Assembly: GCA_963732905.1 (NCBI GenBank) | Contig: CAVTBM010000006.1 | Coordinates: forward strand, 310,001-374,000 | DNA length: 64,000 nucleotides | DNA from: DASQZK01 sp963732905 | Lineage (GTDB): Bacteria > Bacteroidota > Bacteroidia > Bacteroidales > GCA-2748055 | Reading direction: 5' to 3' | Part shown: positions 19,465-30,489 of the stretch, one piece after another | Numbering within the stretch: the stretch's first letter is position 1 | Layout of the letters: the number at the start of each line of letters is the position of its first letter | Position numbers and translations under genes: made by a program | The notes under the pieces: model-generated | Seen by the model: only the letters and a program-made list of their open reading frames with translations | Database searches by the model: none | Told to the model about the DNA's origin: nothing

Positions 19465-21397
19465 ATGAAAATTTCATTTCCGTTTTTACTGGTATCAGAA
19501 TGCCGATGTGCCGGTCTTGTAAAAAACACTAACCCGATTCGTTTCCCATCTTCAGGTCGTACGCAGGTCAGGCGTTTATGGGACAGGTCCGTTTCAGCAG
19601 TATGGATCATGACGATTCTAGCCTTCACCAGTTTCAGGCCGGCCTCATCTCAGAGTCTTTTCGATATTTTCGAAGCACGAACTTTTGAGGATACTTCCGG
19701 ACTGGTGATGCCGTACCGTTTGTTTATCCCGGAAGGTTATGATCCTGCTGTCAGGTATCCGCTGGTGATCCAACTGCATGGGTCGGGTGAACGCGGCACT
19801 GATAATAGACTTCAGTTAACCGCAAACTACGTGTTGCTGAAAAGGCTGGTGTCCGATTCAGTGCAGTCGGAGCATCCGTGTTTCGTTATGGCACCTCAGT
19901 GTCCTGTCAACGGCAACTGGTCCCGCCTCGGTAACGGGGGGATCCACGGATACCCTGCACAGATGGCACAGGGATTGAGTGTTACCTGGAACATCATTGA
20001 CCAGATCATCTCCGGCTACTCCATCGACACCACCCGGGTCTATATGACCGGTTCATCGATGGGGGGATACGGAGCCTGGGAATCGGGTTACCGGTTCCCC
20101 TCAGGCTTGCCGCCATTCTTCCGGTGTGCGGGGCATCCGACCCTGTTGCGGCCGAACGCCTGCTGAGCACATCGGTATGGGCTTTCCATGGTATTGACGA
20201 TCCGGTAGTGGGATACACAGGATCATCGTACGTGATCGACCAGCTGAAGATCTACGGTGGAAATCCGAGGTTCACGACATATGAAGGGTATACCCATTTT
20301 ATCTGGGATATCATGGGAGCCGAACCGGATATTCTCAGCTCGATGTTTCACCAGCGCGCTTGCGACCACCTTAAGCATATCCCGGTGGTGAACGTAAGTG
20401 AGCCGGAATATGCGGAGGTATATAGCGCCGACAATGTAAGGCTTTCCCTTAAGGCCACGGATGACCTCACCGTCGACAGTCTCTACATTACCTATAACAA
20501 CCGGCAAACAGATACCATTTGCGGCGACACAGCTTCGTTAGTGTACGGACCTCTTGCCGACACTATCCATACCTTTTCCATGCAGGCTGTGGATAATGAA
20601 GGTCTGGAGGAACAGACTGCGTTGAAGATATTAATAGTCGTACAAAAACACCATTACCGGCCATCGTCGAGGCCAGCAGCTTCTTCTCCGCCCGGGGCAG
20701 CTCTGGAAGCAGAAAATTTCGACTATGGAGGCGAGGGCATTGCATACCATGATGCAGACTTCCGTGTGACAGACAAGACATTCCGCGGGAACAGGATATT
20801 GATCTCGCGGCAATCATGGACGGTGATCCCAACCAGGCGATCGCCTTTGTAGAAAGCGGGGAATGGGTGGAATATACCCTTTTCAATCCCCAGAGCGACA
20901 CCTTCATCATGTATATCCGGTATGCAACGAATATCGGCCGTACAGCTTCACATGTCGGGATCAACGGGCAAACAGCCATTCCGAAACGCTACGTTCCCTA
21001 TACAAACGGATGGGGCATATACAAGGAGATGAATTACGGTGAGATATGGATTCCAGGGGGATATCAGACGCTGCGCTTCGTTTTCGATTCCCTGGCTATT
21101 AACCTCGACTATTTGAGATTCGTCGCAAAAAGTACGCTGAATAATCGGGCACCTTTCTGTGAACAGCTCCGTCTTTACCCGAACCCGACAACGGACAGAT
21201 TCAGGATTACAGGGGGTGACGGAGGAATGCTCGAAATTTACGATTTACGCGGTACCCTTCTCCTGAGACAACCGGATTACGACGGGAGAGAGATTTAATA
21301 TCCAATCGATGCCAGAAGCGGTGTATGTGATTGTTCTCAGGAGAAAGACCAGGTGCCCTCCGTATTCCGGCTGGTAAAGACGGGTACACATCTCTAA
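19465..21397 (+). pseudogene. Alpha/beta-hydrolase esterase with CBM6 and T9SS tail, frameshifted
   Basis: Three overlapping plus-strand frames join into one protein. Part one (to about 20120) has a signal peptide, FIPEGYDPAVRYPLVIQLHG and the nucleophile elbow GSSMGGYGAW, as in feruloyl/acetyl esterases. Part two carries VWAFHGIDDPVVGY (catalytic Asp region) and THFIWD (His), then AALEAENFDYGGEGIAYHDA, the start of a CBM6 module. Part three completes CBM6 (ESGEWVEYTL) and begins a T9SS sorting domain (LYPNPTTDRF), whose end (DQVPSVFRLVK, stop at 21395-21397) lies in yet another frame. At least three frameshifts (near 20120, 20810 and 21295-21330) break it. Either a decayed surface esterase or an assembly with indel errors; the intact neighbours favour decay. 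Confidence 0.8.
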
Positions 21398-21564
21398 ACC
21401 GTACTGCTGAATTTTTTCACGGGTTACAGAATAAAGGGACCGGTAAATTCATTGGTCCTGTTTTGAGGTATTATTATACCTTCTATTGGCTATGCAACAT
21501 CAGGTGGTGGAAAACCGTGATTCGGGATTGAAGGGTGTTGTTTGTAATGCTAACACTATTTCCA

Positions 21565-21792
21565 TCATTTTAAAAAATAATCATTAAGGTCATCCATGGT
21601 TAATCCCATATTCCTAAGTGCATTTTTTACAACAAATACAGGTACAGGATCTATATGTGTTTGGATAATTACAGGCCGCCTTTGATTTTTTCCTGACCCA
21701 AATTTCATGCCCCCCACGAGTACGTATGCACTTCATTCCATGATGCTCAAGAACTTACGGAAATGTTTTAATAGAATATTTCTACCGGACAT
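21565..21792 (-). pseudogene. hicA: HicA-family toxin (YcfA-like), frameshifted
   Basis: The minus strand reads, across three frames, MSGRNILLKHFRKFL, then HGMKCIRTRGGHEIWVRK, then RRPVIIQTHIDPVPVFVVKN followed by ALRNMGLTMDDLNDYFLK and a stop at 21565-21567. The GGHEIWVR block (His of the dsRBD-like HicA fold) and the terminal LRNMGLTMDDL block are hallmarks of HicA mRNA interferases. Two frameshifts separate the blocks, so the toxin is inactive as read. It lies 3 bp after the HicB-like reading frame, the antitoxin-first order that some hicBA loci use. Confidence 0.72.
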
Positions 21793-21795
21793 TCA

Positions 21796-22267
21796 TTAAT
21801 AAGCTGGAAGATCAACAGTTGTCTCAATCTTCTTAAAATAGTGAAAATTGAATATCCTGTTGAAATCTTCATTCGTTTTTAATAACTCGTTCCATTGTTG
21901 GGGGCGTTGCTCCTTCGCGCAAATTCTTCTTTAATTTCCAGCCGTGGTGTTGCAGATCTTTAGCTAATGTCTTTTTATGTACAGTATAACTTAAATATTC
22001 TGATAATACGGTTCGGAATGAATCTTGCGCTTCATCTTCATCGGTGCCGTATCCACTAAGATCTAAAGCGGGACAGTAGGCTATCCAGGATTCATCCTAA
22101 GAAAAAATTATAAGAGGTAATCTCAAGGTAACCTTAGCCGGTCCTTCAGCCCAAATACCGCTTATAATTCCGTCTTTTGCCACGTCTTAGAGATGAATAC
22201 AAATAAAATTAATGAATTCTTTCAATTGTAACATCAAGAGGTTCACAATTATTGTTTCGGGATCCAT
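21796..22267 (-). pseudogene. hicB: HicB-family antitoxin, frameshifted
   Basis: From an ATG at 22265-22267 the minus strand reads MDPETIIVNLLMLQLKEF, then in other frames DESWIAYCPALDLSGYGTDE, DEAQDSFRTVLSEYLSY and LQHHGWKLKK, ending DFNRIFNFHYFKKIETTVDL-PAY with a stop at 21796-21798. The WIAYCPALDLSGYG segment is the partial RNase H fold of HicB antitoxins, and PALxLxGYGxTxxEA is the family signature. In-frame stops after LIIFS and after ERVIKNE break it. HicB neutralises HicA and usually represses the operon. Both genes are degraded together. Confidence 0.75.
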
Positions 22268-22620
22268 TTTGTTTTACCGAAACAAATTTGCAATCTTTTT
22301 TTTATTTGAGGGAATTTTCACTGAAAACAAACTGGTTAACGCCTAACTTTATTGATGAAAATAAATACATCACCATTGATCGGGGAATTTTTCGCACCAG
22401 GCCTCAAATTCTGGTTTGAAAAACGGGGTTGATAGCACGGTTACGGTAATGAGGGAAGAGGTTATTTTTAACCGGACATTCCTTTCGAACGTATCTGTTC
22501 TGTGTCGCAGGGACGTGCCACCATGTTTTTACCTCTGACATTTTACCGGGAATACAGGAAGAGGCCATCTTTAACCAGACATTCCTAAGTCCAAAGAATT
22601 GCCGTCTCGAGTTACCCAGC
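22268..22620. other. Intergenic region
   Basis: No gene. It contains a duplicated 29-bp element (22454-22585) and one GGGACGTGCCA REP-like site at about 22507. Confidence 0.4.
22454..22585 (+). repeat. Pair of 29-bp direct repeats 103 bp apart
   Basis: GGAAGAGGTTATTTTTAACC plus GGACATTCC (22454-22482) recurs as GGAAGAGGCCATCTTTAACC plus AGACATTCC (22557-22585) with four substitutions. Between them lies the REP-like GCAGGGACGTGCCACC. Function unknown. Confidence 0.55.
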
Positions 22621-22994
22621 CTATTTCCCATACTTCATCTTCCCCGGTATCACTCCCCGCACACCCCCGGCCGGATCTTCCATGTCACCTTCATATCGAG
22701 GGATCACATGTATATGCACGTGAAAAATTGTCTTCCCGGCGGAACGGTTGATATTGATACCCACGTTGTAACCATCAGGATGAAAGCGTTCCTCCAATAA
22801 ATCCTTCACCTGAACGACCAGCCGCCACAGATCGGCTTTTTCATTTTCAGTTAACCTGAAATAATCGGCTTCATGCCGTTTCGGGATGACCAGGATATGA
22901 CCCTCAGACACCGGGAATTTATCGTATACCGCGTACTTAACTCCGTTTCCAGCACAGGAGTGGAGGTATTCCTGCAAAAAATACAATTTTCCAT
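22621..22994 (-). pseudogene. HIT family nucleotide hydrolase, one frameshift near the N-terminus
   Basis: The long frame (22621-22986) holds YDKFPVSEGHILVIPKRH, GYNVGININRSAGKTIFHVH and the histidine triad HVHIHVIPRY (catalytic His triad), ending in GGVRGVIPGK, a variant typical of Bacteroidota HIT proteins. The true start is probably the ATG at 22992-22994 in another frame, which reads MENCIFCRN...VLETELS, the usual Cys-containing HIT N-terminus. A single frameshift near 22940 separates the two parts. HIT proteins hydrolyse or transfer nucleotides. Here the gene lies 60 bp after an HNH endonuclease gene on the same strand, so it may be part of the same defence module. Confidence 0.8.
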
Positions 22995-23054
22995 AATGGC
23001 CGGTCTATTTCATATCCCAGGGAAATAACCCTCTTTTAGTAATCAGATAATCAC

Positions 23055-24129
23055 TCATTTCCATGAGTCCCTTGTAGCACGGATCCTCCCAGTTCTAACA
23101 TCTAATTTCACTTTCCCCAGCAGGGCAACCCGTATCTCACTGAAGAACTGCTCCCTGAATTGACTTGCCAGGTTTGCCCATGCATGAATGATCCGGTCTT
23201 TGACCTTTGGTTGTTCCAGTATCCCGACTGTCGGAACAGCATCCCTCTTCTTATTGTTTATTGTCTGATGGGCCGGAAGCAGATTCCATAGTCTAGTTCT
23301 AAGTGCCACAAAAGGAAAGGCATCATAGATATTGAGGGAATGCTCATGCAACTTCTTTCCTACCAACACATTCAAGGTTTTCATTAGCCAGGATATTATG
23401 GTAAAAATCCTTTGCCAGTTTGACGTCACGCTCACTCACATCCTTACTGAGAAGACTAATGATATCAGCTGTTTTAAAATCAGCATCCTTCGATAACCCT
23501 GAGGTAAACTCAGCCCATTTAAAGATGATGGAATTCGTACCGGACACAAAAGCACCGACATCCTGTAAAACGTGATGAAACTCAACAGGTATGGAAAAGG
23601 ATCCCATACTCTGAACGATCCATTCAAAGTTCAGTATTGATGCTGATTTTGAACGTATCCCTGAATAAGTATAAATTTCACCACCCTGTTGAATGGCACT
23701 CCCGATATAATGCATCGGTTGTTTTACAATGGTATCCTTTAATTTGCGGCACAACTTAAGAACGATCGCCGCCCTGCCAGGATCGTTGATACCTTTCCGA
23801 AGGTCATAGATCAATTGTTCCGACAACACACCCTTTGGATAAAGATCAATGACCACTTCGAATTCTTTCCTGAAGGCAATGGTCCTCTGGTCATTTTCTC
23901 CGTATTTCTGGGGCATCTTTTGTGCTAAAAGCGGATAATAATACTCGATCCACTTCAGGACCATCAGGCCCATGGGGTAAGAGACCCGGTTATCTGAGAG
24001 GACTTTTTTATAATGCGGAAAATTCTGGATAATATCGATGGTTCCCCTCAGCAGGGCAAACTTGTAGGTTGAATCCTTGCTGTCACGTTCTATGATGCGG
24101 GCGAGATCGGTGAGGGTGAAATCGATCAT
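23055..24129 (-). pseudogene. HNH endonuclease domain protein, frameshifted
   Basis: The first 261 residues (23344-24129) form an alpha-helical region starting MIDFTLTDLARIIERDSKDS. The frame then breaks near 23370 and continues as LVGKKLHEHSLNIYDAFPF, LWNLLPAHQTINNKKRDAVP and KDRIIHAWANL (23055-23435). The second part matches the HNH nuclease core of this family (LECVWSGKKL...NIDHAIPF...NLLPAHQTVNNKK). The normal DH of the catalytic NIDHAIPF appears as NIYDAF here, so the active site is damaged as well. Such proteins are usually about 360 residues and found in restriction or defence neighbourhoods. Followed by a HIT gene. Confidence 0.75.
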
Positions 24130-24235
24130 TTCACAGTTAAGCCGTTACATTGATATGAAGTAAGAGTATTTCGAAGATAGTAATTTCTTATTAGATAAAA
24201 GAAAAGGCTTGCTTTGAAGATAAAAACAGAATATA

Positions 24236-24843
24236 CTACACCGGACTAAAATTGCCAGCTTTACTGCGGGGAATAAAACAACCTTTGATGCAATTGGGAT
24301 TCCGAATGCAAATTTGGATATGCGTTTTCTCATTAAATCCGGCACCTGGATAAATTTGATCTCCTTCAATGAAAGCCGCCCGAATAGAATCAAATTGTCT
24401 TTGTCCTGAATTCTCTATCAAGTTATGCATGTATTCAATTACGGCACAATCGAGATATCTTAACACTCTGTCATTCCCCTTACTTCTTGGATGATTTTTA
24501 TTCTCAGGCATATCAAGTTTCACCTTCTCGAGGTCACTTTTTAACAACTTATAATAGCGTTTCAAGCTTTCTATACCTGATGAATCCAATAAATCCAGGC
24601 AATATCCTAAATCGATAACGGCCCCGATTGATGCAGGTTTTTCAAGGGTACCTGCTTTTTTCTTTTCGTTTGCCCATTGAAGAGCTCTCCACTCATTGTG
24701 CTCCCAAAAATACATGCTATGTCCAAGCCAGTCATAATCTTCCTGACTTTTTTTGAATGAATCTGGATTATTAACGAATTTTTCCTGTTCAGAAAGTTCA
24801 CAACCGTAAAACCCAGGATAAGATTTGATCTATTTGAGTACAA
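24236..24843 (-). pseudogene. Putative ADP-ribosyltransferase-like (PARP-fold) toxin, one N-terminal frameshift
   Basis: The uninterrupted frame (24236-24829) begins SYPGFYGCELSEQEKF and contains SQEDYDWLGHSMYFWEHNEW followed by RALQWANEKKK, then DLGYCLDLLDSSG, QRQFDSIRAAFIEGDQIYPG and HIQICIRNPNCIKG. The order [Y-H]G, DWLGHGxYFWE, RALxWA resembles PARP/ADP-ribosyltransferase folds (HG...GIYF...), which is inference from pattern, not an established family match. The likely start is a TTG at 24841-24843 (YSNRSNLILGF) in another frame, so one frameshift near 24805 separates it. It begins 9 bases after the stop of a 56-codon gene, the layout of a toxin-antitoxin pair. Confidence 0.6.
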
Positions 24844-24851
24844 AATATAAT

Positions 24852-25022
24852 TTAACGATCAGACTGACGGGTAAAAATATCCTTATAAGGCTTTTTAACA
24901 TTCCCTTTAACAGTGATAATACCGGCACCCTGCAAAGCTTTTTTTGCATCTTCAACAGATCTGGCAGATTTCTCTGCGTCATCTGCAATTTTATTAAGAA
25001 TTCTAATTTGCTCTTCGCTCAT
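24852..25022 (-). CDS. Small partner (putative antitoxin) of the ART-like toxin
   Basis: A 56-residue protein from the ATG at 25020-25022 to the TAA at 24852-24854: MSEEQIRILNKIADDAEKSA, then RSVEDAKKALQGAGIITVKG and NVKKPYKDIFTRQSDR. It is mostly helical with a C-terminal GIITVKGNVKKPYKD turn; no DNA-binding motif is obvious. Its small size, its place directly before the PARP-like gene and its intact frame among broken neighbours suggest an antitoxin. No family is recognised with certainty. Confidence 0.6.
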   Translation of the reverse strand: MSEEQIRILNKIADDAEKSARSVEDAKKALQGAGIITVKGNVKKPYKDIFTRQSDR

Positions 25023-25366
25023 GCAATAAACTATTATATAACTCTGCTAAATTACAAAATAGAAAATTAGAAGCAAAATTGGGAAATCCTATTTTATCAT
25101 TCTGAAAGTCTAATGGGAGTGAATGTTAAAATCCAGTATGACTGGTATTTGAAACATTAACAGGACTAATAAATTTTGATTAATTAATGATTATCGATAG
25201 ATTATGCCTGATAACTGATCAATTAATCGGATGCGGGAACCTGGTTACGGCGGAAAATATTATTCAGGAGTTTGATGATGTGTGATGGGTATAATTATTA
25301 GTTATCTTTTTTATTTTAAAATATTTTTGGGCACTATTAAAAATATATTCTCCAGGTATTAAGGTG
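25023..25366. other. AT-rich intergenic region between the toxin pair and jetD
   Basis: No gene seen. The region presumably contains the toxin-pair promoter (minus strand). Confidence 0.35.
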
Positions 25367-26188
25367 CTAAAGACTTAACAACCTCTCCTGCTCCAATCCT
25401 TTTCGATGCTTTTTCAAAATTCGAACAAGATCCTGGACTTCGGGATACAATTGAATGTCGAGATTATTCAACAAATGAATCTGTTTGTCATAAAGACTGG
25501 CAAGACCGTATTGCTGTACTAACTGTTCAATGCCTGGTGGAAGAAAATAATGGCACCGGCTTTCAGGCAATCGTGTCCTATATTCTGAAATATAGATCTT
25601 TAATCCCCGCCGGATCAAAATCACCAAAATGTAAATAGTGGTTCGGAACCGTCTGAAGCCATTTGTTCGGACTTTGACTCAAATAACGCATGATGACAAT
25701 AAGTTCTTTCTTAGGAAATAATGGCGCCAGTTTTTCAAACTTTACAAAACACTCCGGATTTTCAATGCCCACGATTAATGCTTCATTGCTGATCTTTAAC
25801 CTGTCAGGCTGATAAACAAACAACGCTGTCCTTCTGAAACATTTTTTAATATTTCCCCTGAAATGGTTATTTCAGTATCAATTGATTTTATGAAAAACCC
25901 CTGCAGACTTTTGTTACGGAAGGTCTTTGTTGACCTGGTTGAAACCAGTGAGCTTTCTCCGTCAGAACTATCAGATCCAAATTCTTTAATGTAGTTTTCA
26001 ATGGAGAGGATATCATTTTGTATGTTAAGGTAATTCTCTAAAGCCTTCTCATTTGGACAAAAATAAACATACCGCTTCATTCCGGAGACTTGCTTTTGAA
26101 TAATCCCGTCCTCATAAAATCTCTTTAAAAGACTTTTGGCTGTAATTTCGCCCGGATTTAATTTTTCGCCTCTCTTCAATCGTAACAA
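25367..26188 (-). pseudogene. jetD: JetD-like TOPRIM nuclease subunit of a Wadjet system, two frameshifts
   Basis: Three minus-strand frames join: 25796-26188 (winged-helix-like start GEKLNPGEITAKSLLKRFYE), 25578-25823 (ALIVGIENPECFVKFEKL and YLHFGDFDPAGIKDLYF) and 25367-25627 (FLPPGIEQLVQQYGLASLYD). ENPE carries the TOPRIM Glu and HFGDFDPAGI the DxD pair, the hallmark of JetD/DUF2220 proteins, which cut plasmid DNA in Wadjet defence. Frameshifts near 25820 and 25620 break the gene. The start overlaps the end of jetC by 13 bp, the expected operon order A-B-C-D. Confidence 0.85.
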
Positions 26189-29100
26189 ACAACGGGCAAA
26201 AGATAAGAGGCGAGGGGACTAACTTCATTGCTGATCAGTTTGGTGATCCCTGTTTTGTTTGAAGCGGGATTTTTCCTGAACATATAAATATGCTTGTAAT
26301 CCTGTTCATTATGCGAATTTGGAGATCCGTTGATTAGATGTATATTTCGTTGGCCGGCAAAGGTTATCAAACCGGTTACATTACTGTCATGCAAAATACC
26401 TACCTCATCAATAAGACAATGCAGGGTTGTTTCAGACTTTTGTTTTATCCCGGTATTCTTAAAAATATGCAGCAGGTTAATATAGATCATGGATTTGACC
26501 AAAACATCTGTACCATTTGAACCAATATTAGCCAGGCGGCTCACCCAGCTGGTATCATTTTCATTCTCCCGGATTCTGAACTCAAGATCAAAAGCATCTC
26601 CAACTTCAGAACCCCTGGTTTTAGCCTGGCCAATCTGATTCAAGAGGTCTTCCAACAGTTTTATTTCTTCTGAATTATTCTTATTCGAATGGTCCTGGTT
26701 GAATAAATTTATTTACCCGTGATTCAGGTTATTTTCCGCCTGAAAAACTCCTTATCTTGCGCAATAGCTGTATGATCTTTTCCTTTTCTGAACTTTCCTC
26801 CAGGCGCAATTCAATACTTTTTCCCACTCCGACAAAATTTGACTTCCTGAAATCTGCATTAATTCAGATTTCTGAATAACTTTTAAGAACATCATCTTCT
26901 TTCTGGAGCAGCTCATTGCTTCCATTAACAATATTTGCCAGCACCATCGCATATTTTCTGGTGACCTCTGTCTTAAATTCAATGATCTTTTTGTTCCCGG
27001 ACAAATTCCTTTAAATTTTCAGCAAAAGCCCGGTATTAACTGCGTATCCTGCTGAATTCGTTTCAAAACCCAAACAATTATCGTGATTAAAGAAAACAGA
27101 AATTCGAAGATGCCTGTGAAGGATTTATCTTGATTTTTCATATTCCAGGGCCAGGTTATGCAGTTTCTCAATTAATTCGTTACAAATTCAGCTTTCTGCC
27201 TTATCATGGTGTTCAATAAATCCTTTCCAGTTCAATAAATAATTGGTCCTTTCTGAAACGCTCATATGGGGAATCTTACAATAACGTAAGATGTTCCAAG
27301 CTGATGATTAATTATTTCATCATCCTTCTGAAGTTTTTACCAGGTCATCCTGCTCATGTTTCATTAGGTTATAAATGGGGGCTTGCTTCAGATGCATCAG
27401 GTCGTATTCCAGTTTTTTTCGTTGTTGACGAAATTCATCCAAACAGTGCGAATATATTCCTCTCGATCCTTATTGTACTCAATAATCAGTTGGTAATTTT
27501 CTTGTATTTTTTTAGTTTGTATTATTATAATATGTAGTTGTTGCTCTAATTTACTGATCTCTGAAGTATCAATCCCTTTACATTCAGTATATAATTCGGC
27601 TGTTTTTCCAGAGTCTTAATCAGCTGACTGAAATTTTCATTAATGTTATCCTTTCCGGATTTAATTTTATCCTGCAAATCGGAAATTTGATTCTTAATTC
27701 TTTTTTCATTGGTAACTTTTTTGGATTCCAGTCTTTGAGCAGTTTTTCTTTTCCGGCCGGTTAGATCTACAGAATTAATCACATTATTTCCTGTGTTTCA
27801 TTTTTCAACCTGAATTCCTCTTCTTCTATTTTATCCAATTCCTGACACTTCAACAGCTCAGCTTTTTCATCTAACTCTCTCAGAGTTATAGGCATTTTTC
27901 TAATCCGATGTCCTTTTTATCAAGTGAAGGGTACAATTTTTGATCTCCTGCTTAAAATCAGAAATTTTCTTATTGAATTTCTTCAGGATCCTATCTTTTT
28001 CATCCTGTAAAGCCTGAATTCGTGACTCTATAATTCTGTCGGAATCGACCAATTTTTGTTTTAGGAACTTTAATCTTATCTCCAGATATTGATTTCTGAA
28101 ATGATTACCGTTTGCATTTTCTGAGTTTAAGGTTGACTCCATAAAATTATTTCCATAGGAAAATTGAAGGCTGTAAATCATTGTGGAACAATAACTCTCT
28201 TGAAATCACCTTGCCCAGAACAGACTTTCCAGCCCGGTTATTTTCTTGAAAAATCAAAAAGGGATCCGGATAAAGCGTGTAAATCTGATTGCGTTTTCTA
28301 CGATTTCTTTTTCCAGTCTGTTTTTATCTTGCTTTAATTTATCGATTTCATTATTAGAGATGACTTACTAAAAGTTCTATACTCACGTTTACCCTTCTCG
28401 AATGGAATTTTCTTTTTTTGTATTAGGCAGTCTTTATTTGAGAGATCAAATCATTTTTCTGCCGGGATTAAATCCTGCTGCTTTTGATGCTTGTTTCTTT
28501 TTATCTTTAAGTAGGAATGGACGCTCATGGAAATATTTCTGAGCTAGATTTTAACCTTTATGATTTTTCCGTCGACCTTGTATTTCCTCTGATGAAGTTC
28601 TTCCAACCTACATAGAAATCATTTGTAAGCTGTTCTCTTGCCTCATAATAGTCAAAACTATTTTTGGTCAATTCATTTTGTAAGTCTATTTTATTTTTTA
28701 TTTGTGATTTCCAAAATCAAGAACATGCTGTTGACGCTGAATTTGGATGTTTCTCTTATCGGATTGATATTGGTTTTCAAGATCCTCTAATTCTGCCGTA
28801 AGTAATCTTAATTGTCATTTAATTTGGGATAGTTCTCTTTCATAATCAGGTTTATTTTGTTCTTCCCTGAAGTAGTTGTTATATCTGCCTTAAGCAGCAC
28901 ATAATCTTTTTCCAGTTTGTTGGCTTTTTCAATACCCTTTTGACCCGGGACAGATTATCGAGCAACCTGCGTTCGTGTGTATTAAAGTCTTCCCGAATTT
29001 TTTCTATTTTATCCAGTTGCTCCTTAATTTGTTCTTTAGCATTTTTCTGTTTTTCCACCAATTCACGCTCCTTTTCCCTTGCCAGATTATAAGATACACC

Positions 29101-29889
29101 GACATTCCAGGCCAATTCCTTTTGGTCTTCTTCCGCCTGGACCAATCTTTCATAGAGAGCAACAATATTCTGAGCTTTTGTCTCATGCGTCAGGTATTCC
29201 GAAACATCAAGATAATCATTTCTTGCAGTTTCAATATGGTGCATGTTAGTATCCAGATTGATCTCGAAAGATTCATCACTCAGAGAATTGATAATGGTTG
29301 TTTTAATAAAGCCCCCATCGAGTGAAGAATTAAGAAAGATATTGGAAATGGTTCTTGGGATATTCTGGTAAGCAGGATTTTGTAAAAGGTGGAAGCGGTT
29401 CATGCTCCGGTTGGCACCATAAATGATATCTCGGTATTCGGTAAAATTAAATATATGGCGGTGAACTTTATATCCCTTTTGATTGGCATTTTCAATCACT
29501 TCATTTTCCCGCAAAACATGTTGATTATCGACAAATAAGGCCCAGTAACACGGGCCGTTAATAAACCAAAAAATCCTAGGCGGTTTTGCTTTTTATACAA
29601 CCAGACACAAAAATCGATGATCATCCTCTTGACAACTTCTGTAAATTATAGAAGAATCTGCATATTGATTATAATACCTGCTCAAGGGGCTCTTTTCTTG
29701 AAAATATATGAAAGCTGTGGAGAAATATTTTAAATATTAATAGAAAAAACAAAATAGTGCCTGCAGAACTGGCGGTCTTCCTGCCGTTCCCTGAGTGTCA
29801 ATAAAATGGGTATTCCCGCTCAGATAAAGTTCAATAAAAAAGACCACCTGCACAAGTGAAATGAGTATAATCCGGTTTAATTGGTTCAT
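26176..29889 (-). pseudogene. jetC: JetC-like SMC ATPase of a Wadjet system, heavily degraded
   Basis: The region is the size of a 1,240-residue SMC-like (DUF3584-type) ATPase. The N-terminus (29889 down) reads MNQLNRIILISL, SGNTHF, then the degenerate P-loop DTQGTAGRPPVLQAL where a G-x-GK-T/S motif should be, followed by IINGPCYWALFVDNQHV-like text spread over frames. Residues from 29514 to 28879 are an intact stretch (FTEYRDIIYGANRSMNRFHL, then coiled coil). The middle (28.8-26.7 kb) is riddled with stops and coiled-coil fragments. The C-terminal ATPase half is intact (26176-26655): SNGTDVLVKSMIYINLL, LHCLIDEVGILHDSNV (Walker B) and LINGSPNSHNE. In Wadjet the JetC SMC motor loops DNA with JetA and JetB. 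Confidence 0.82.
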
Positions 29890-29890
29890 C

Positions 29891-30489
29891 TTAATCTAAA
29901 TCCTCTGTTTTATTTTTTTCTTCATCCTGAATATTAACAGCCATCACCATTTGCTCCATATAATCCCAGGAATCCAGTATTTTCCATGTTTGGTCCATCT
30001 CATTTTCAAGATCAATAAAGCCTTCTTTTTGCATCTCTTTGATAAGATCGCTGAGCATTTCCAGATAATTTTTACCCTGAACGGATCGTTTCTGCAAATC
30101 CGTCAATTGTTCCTTCAGTGCAAGATTAAGATCGAGTTGCTTTAATATATCATAGAGCTAAAAACGTGCTCCTCTGCAAAGATCCTTTCATAGCTGGTAA
30201 AAAAAGCCAGAATATCCAACCAGCGTAAAGCCTTTTCAATCTTATTATCAACATTCTGATTGCTTTCATCGGGCCGGGAAAAATAGTAATAGTTATTCCC
30301 CGCTTCCAGTTGATACCCGATTTCCCTGAATTTTGTCTCCAGATCCTGGAAATTTTCCTCTACATACCTATAAAGGTGACGCCGTTGCTTATCGATGGCA
30401 TTTGAACAGATAAAATTTCCTTTACTCAAGATATCAAAAACTTCCGATGTGCGACTGCTGATACTGCTCATAAATACCCCTATTTTCAT
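29891..30489 (-). pseudogene. jetB: JetB-like (MukE-type) subunit of a Wadjet system, one frameshift
   Basis: The first 115 residues (30142-30489) read SEVFDILSKGNFICSN, YRYVEENFQDLETKFREIGY and AGNNYYYFSRPDE, as in the winged-helix MukE/JetB (DUF4194-like) family. The C-terminal part continues in another frame (29891-30106: TDLQKRSVQGKNYLEMLSDL, LENEMDQTWKILDSWDYMEQ). One frameshift near 30140 separates them. The ATG overlaps the jetA stop (AATGA), and jetC starts one base after the jetB stop, so all four genes formed one operon. Confidence 0.8.

Noticed and set aside
22404..22631. 75-codon frame across the 29-bp repeats
   Set aside because: It runs through repeats and overlaps the HIT gene region; no domain seen.
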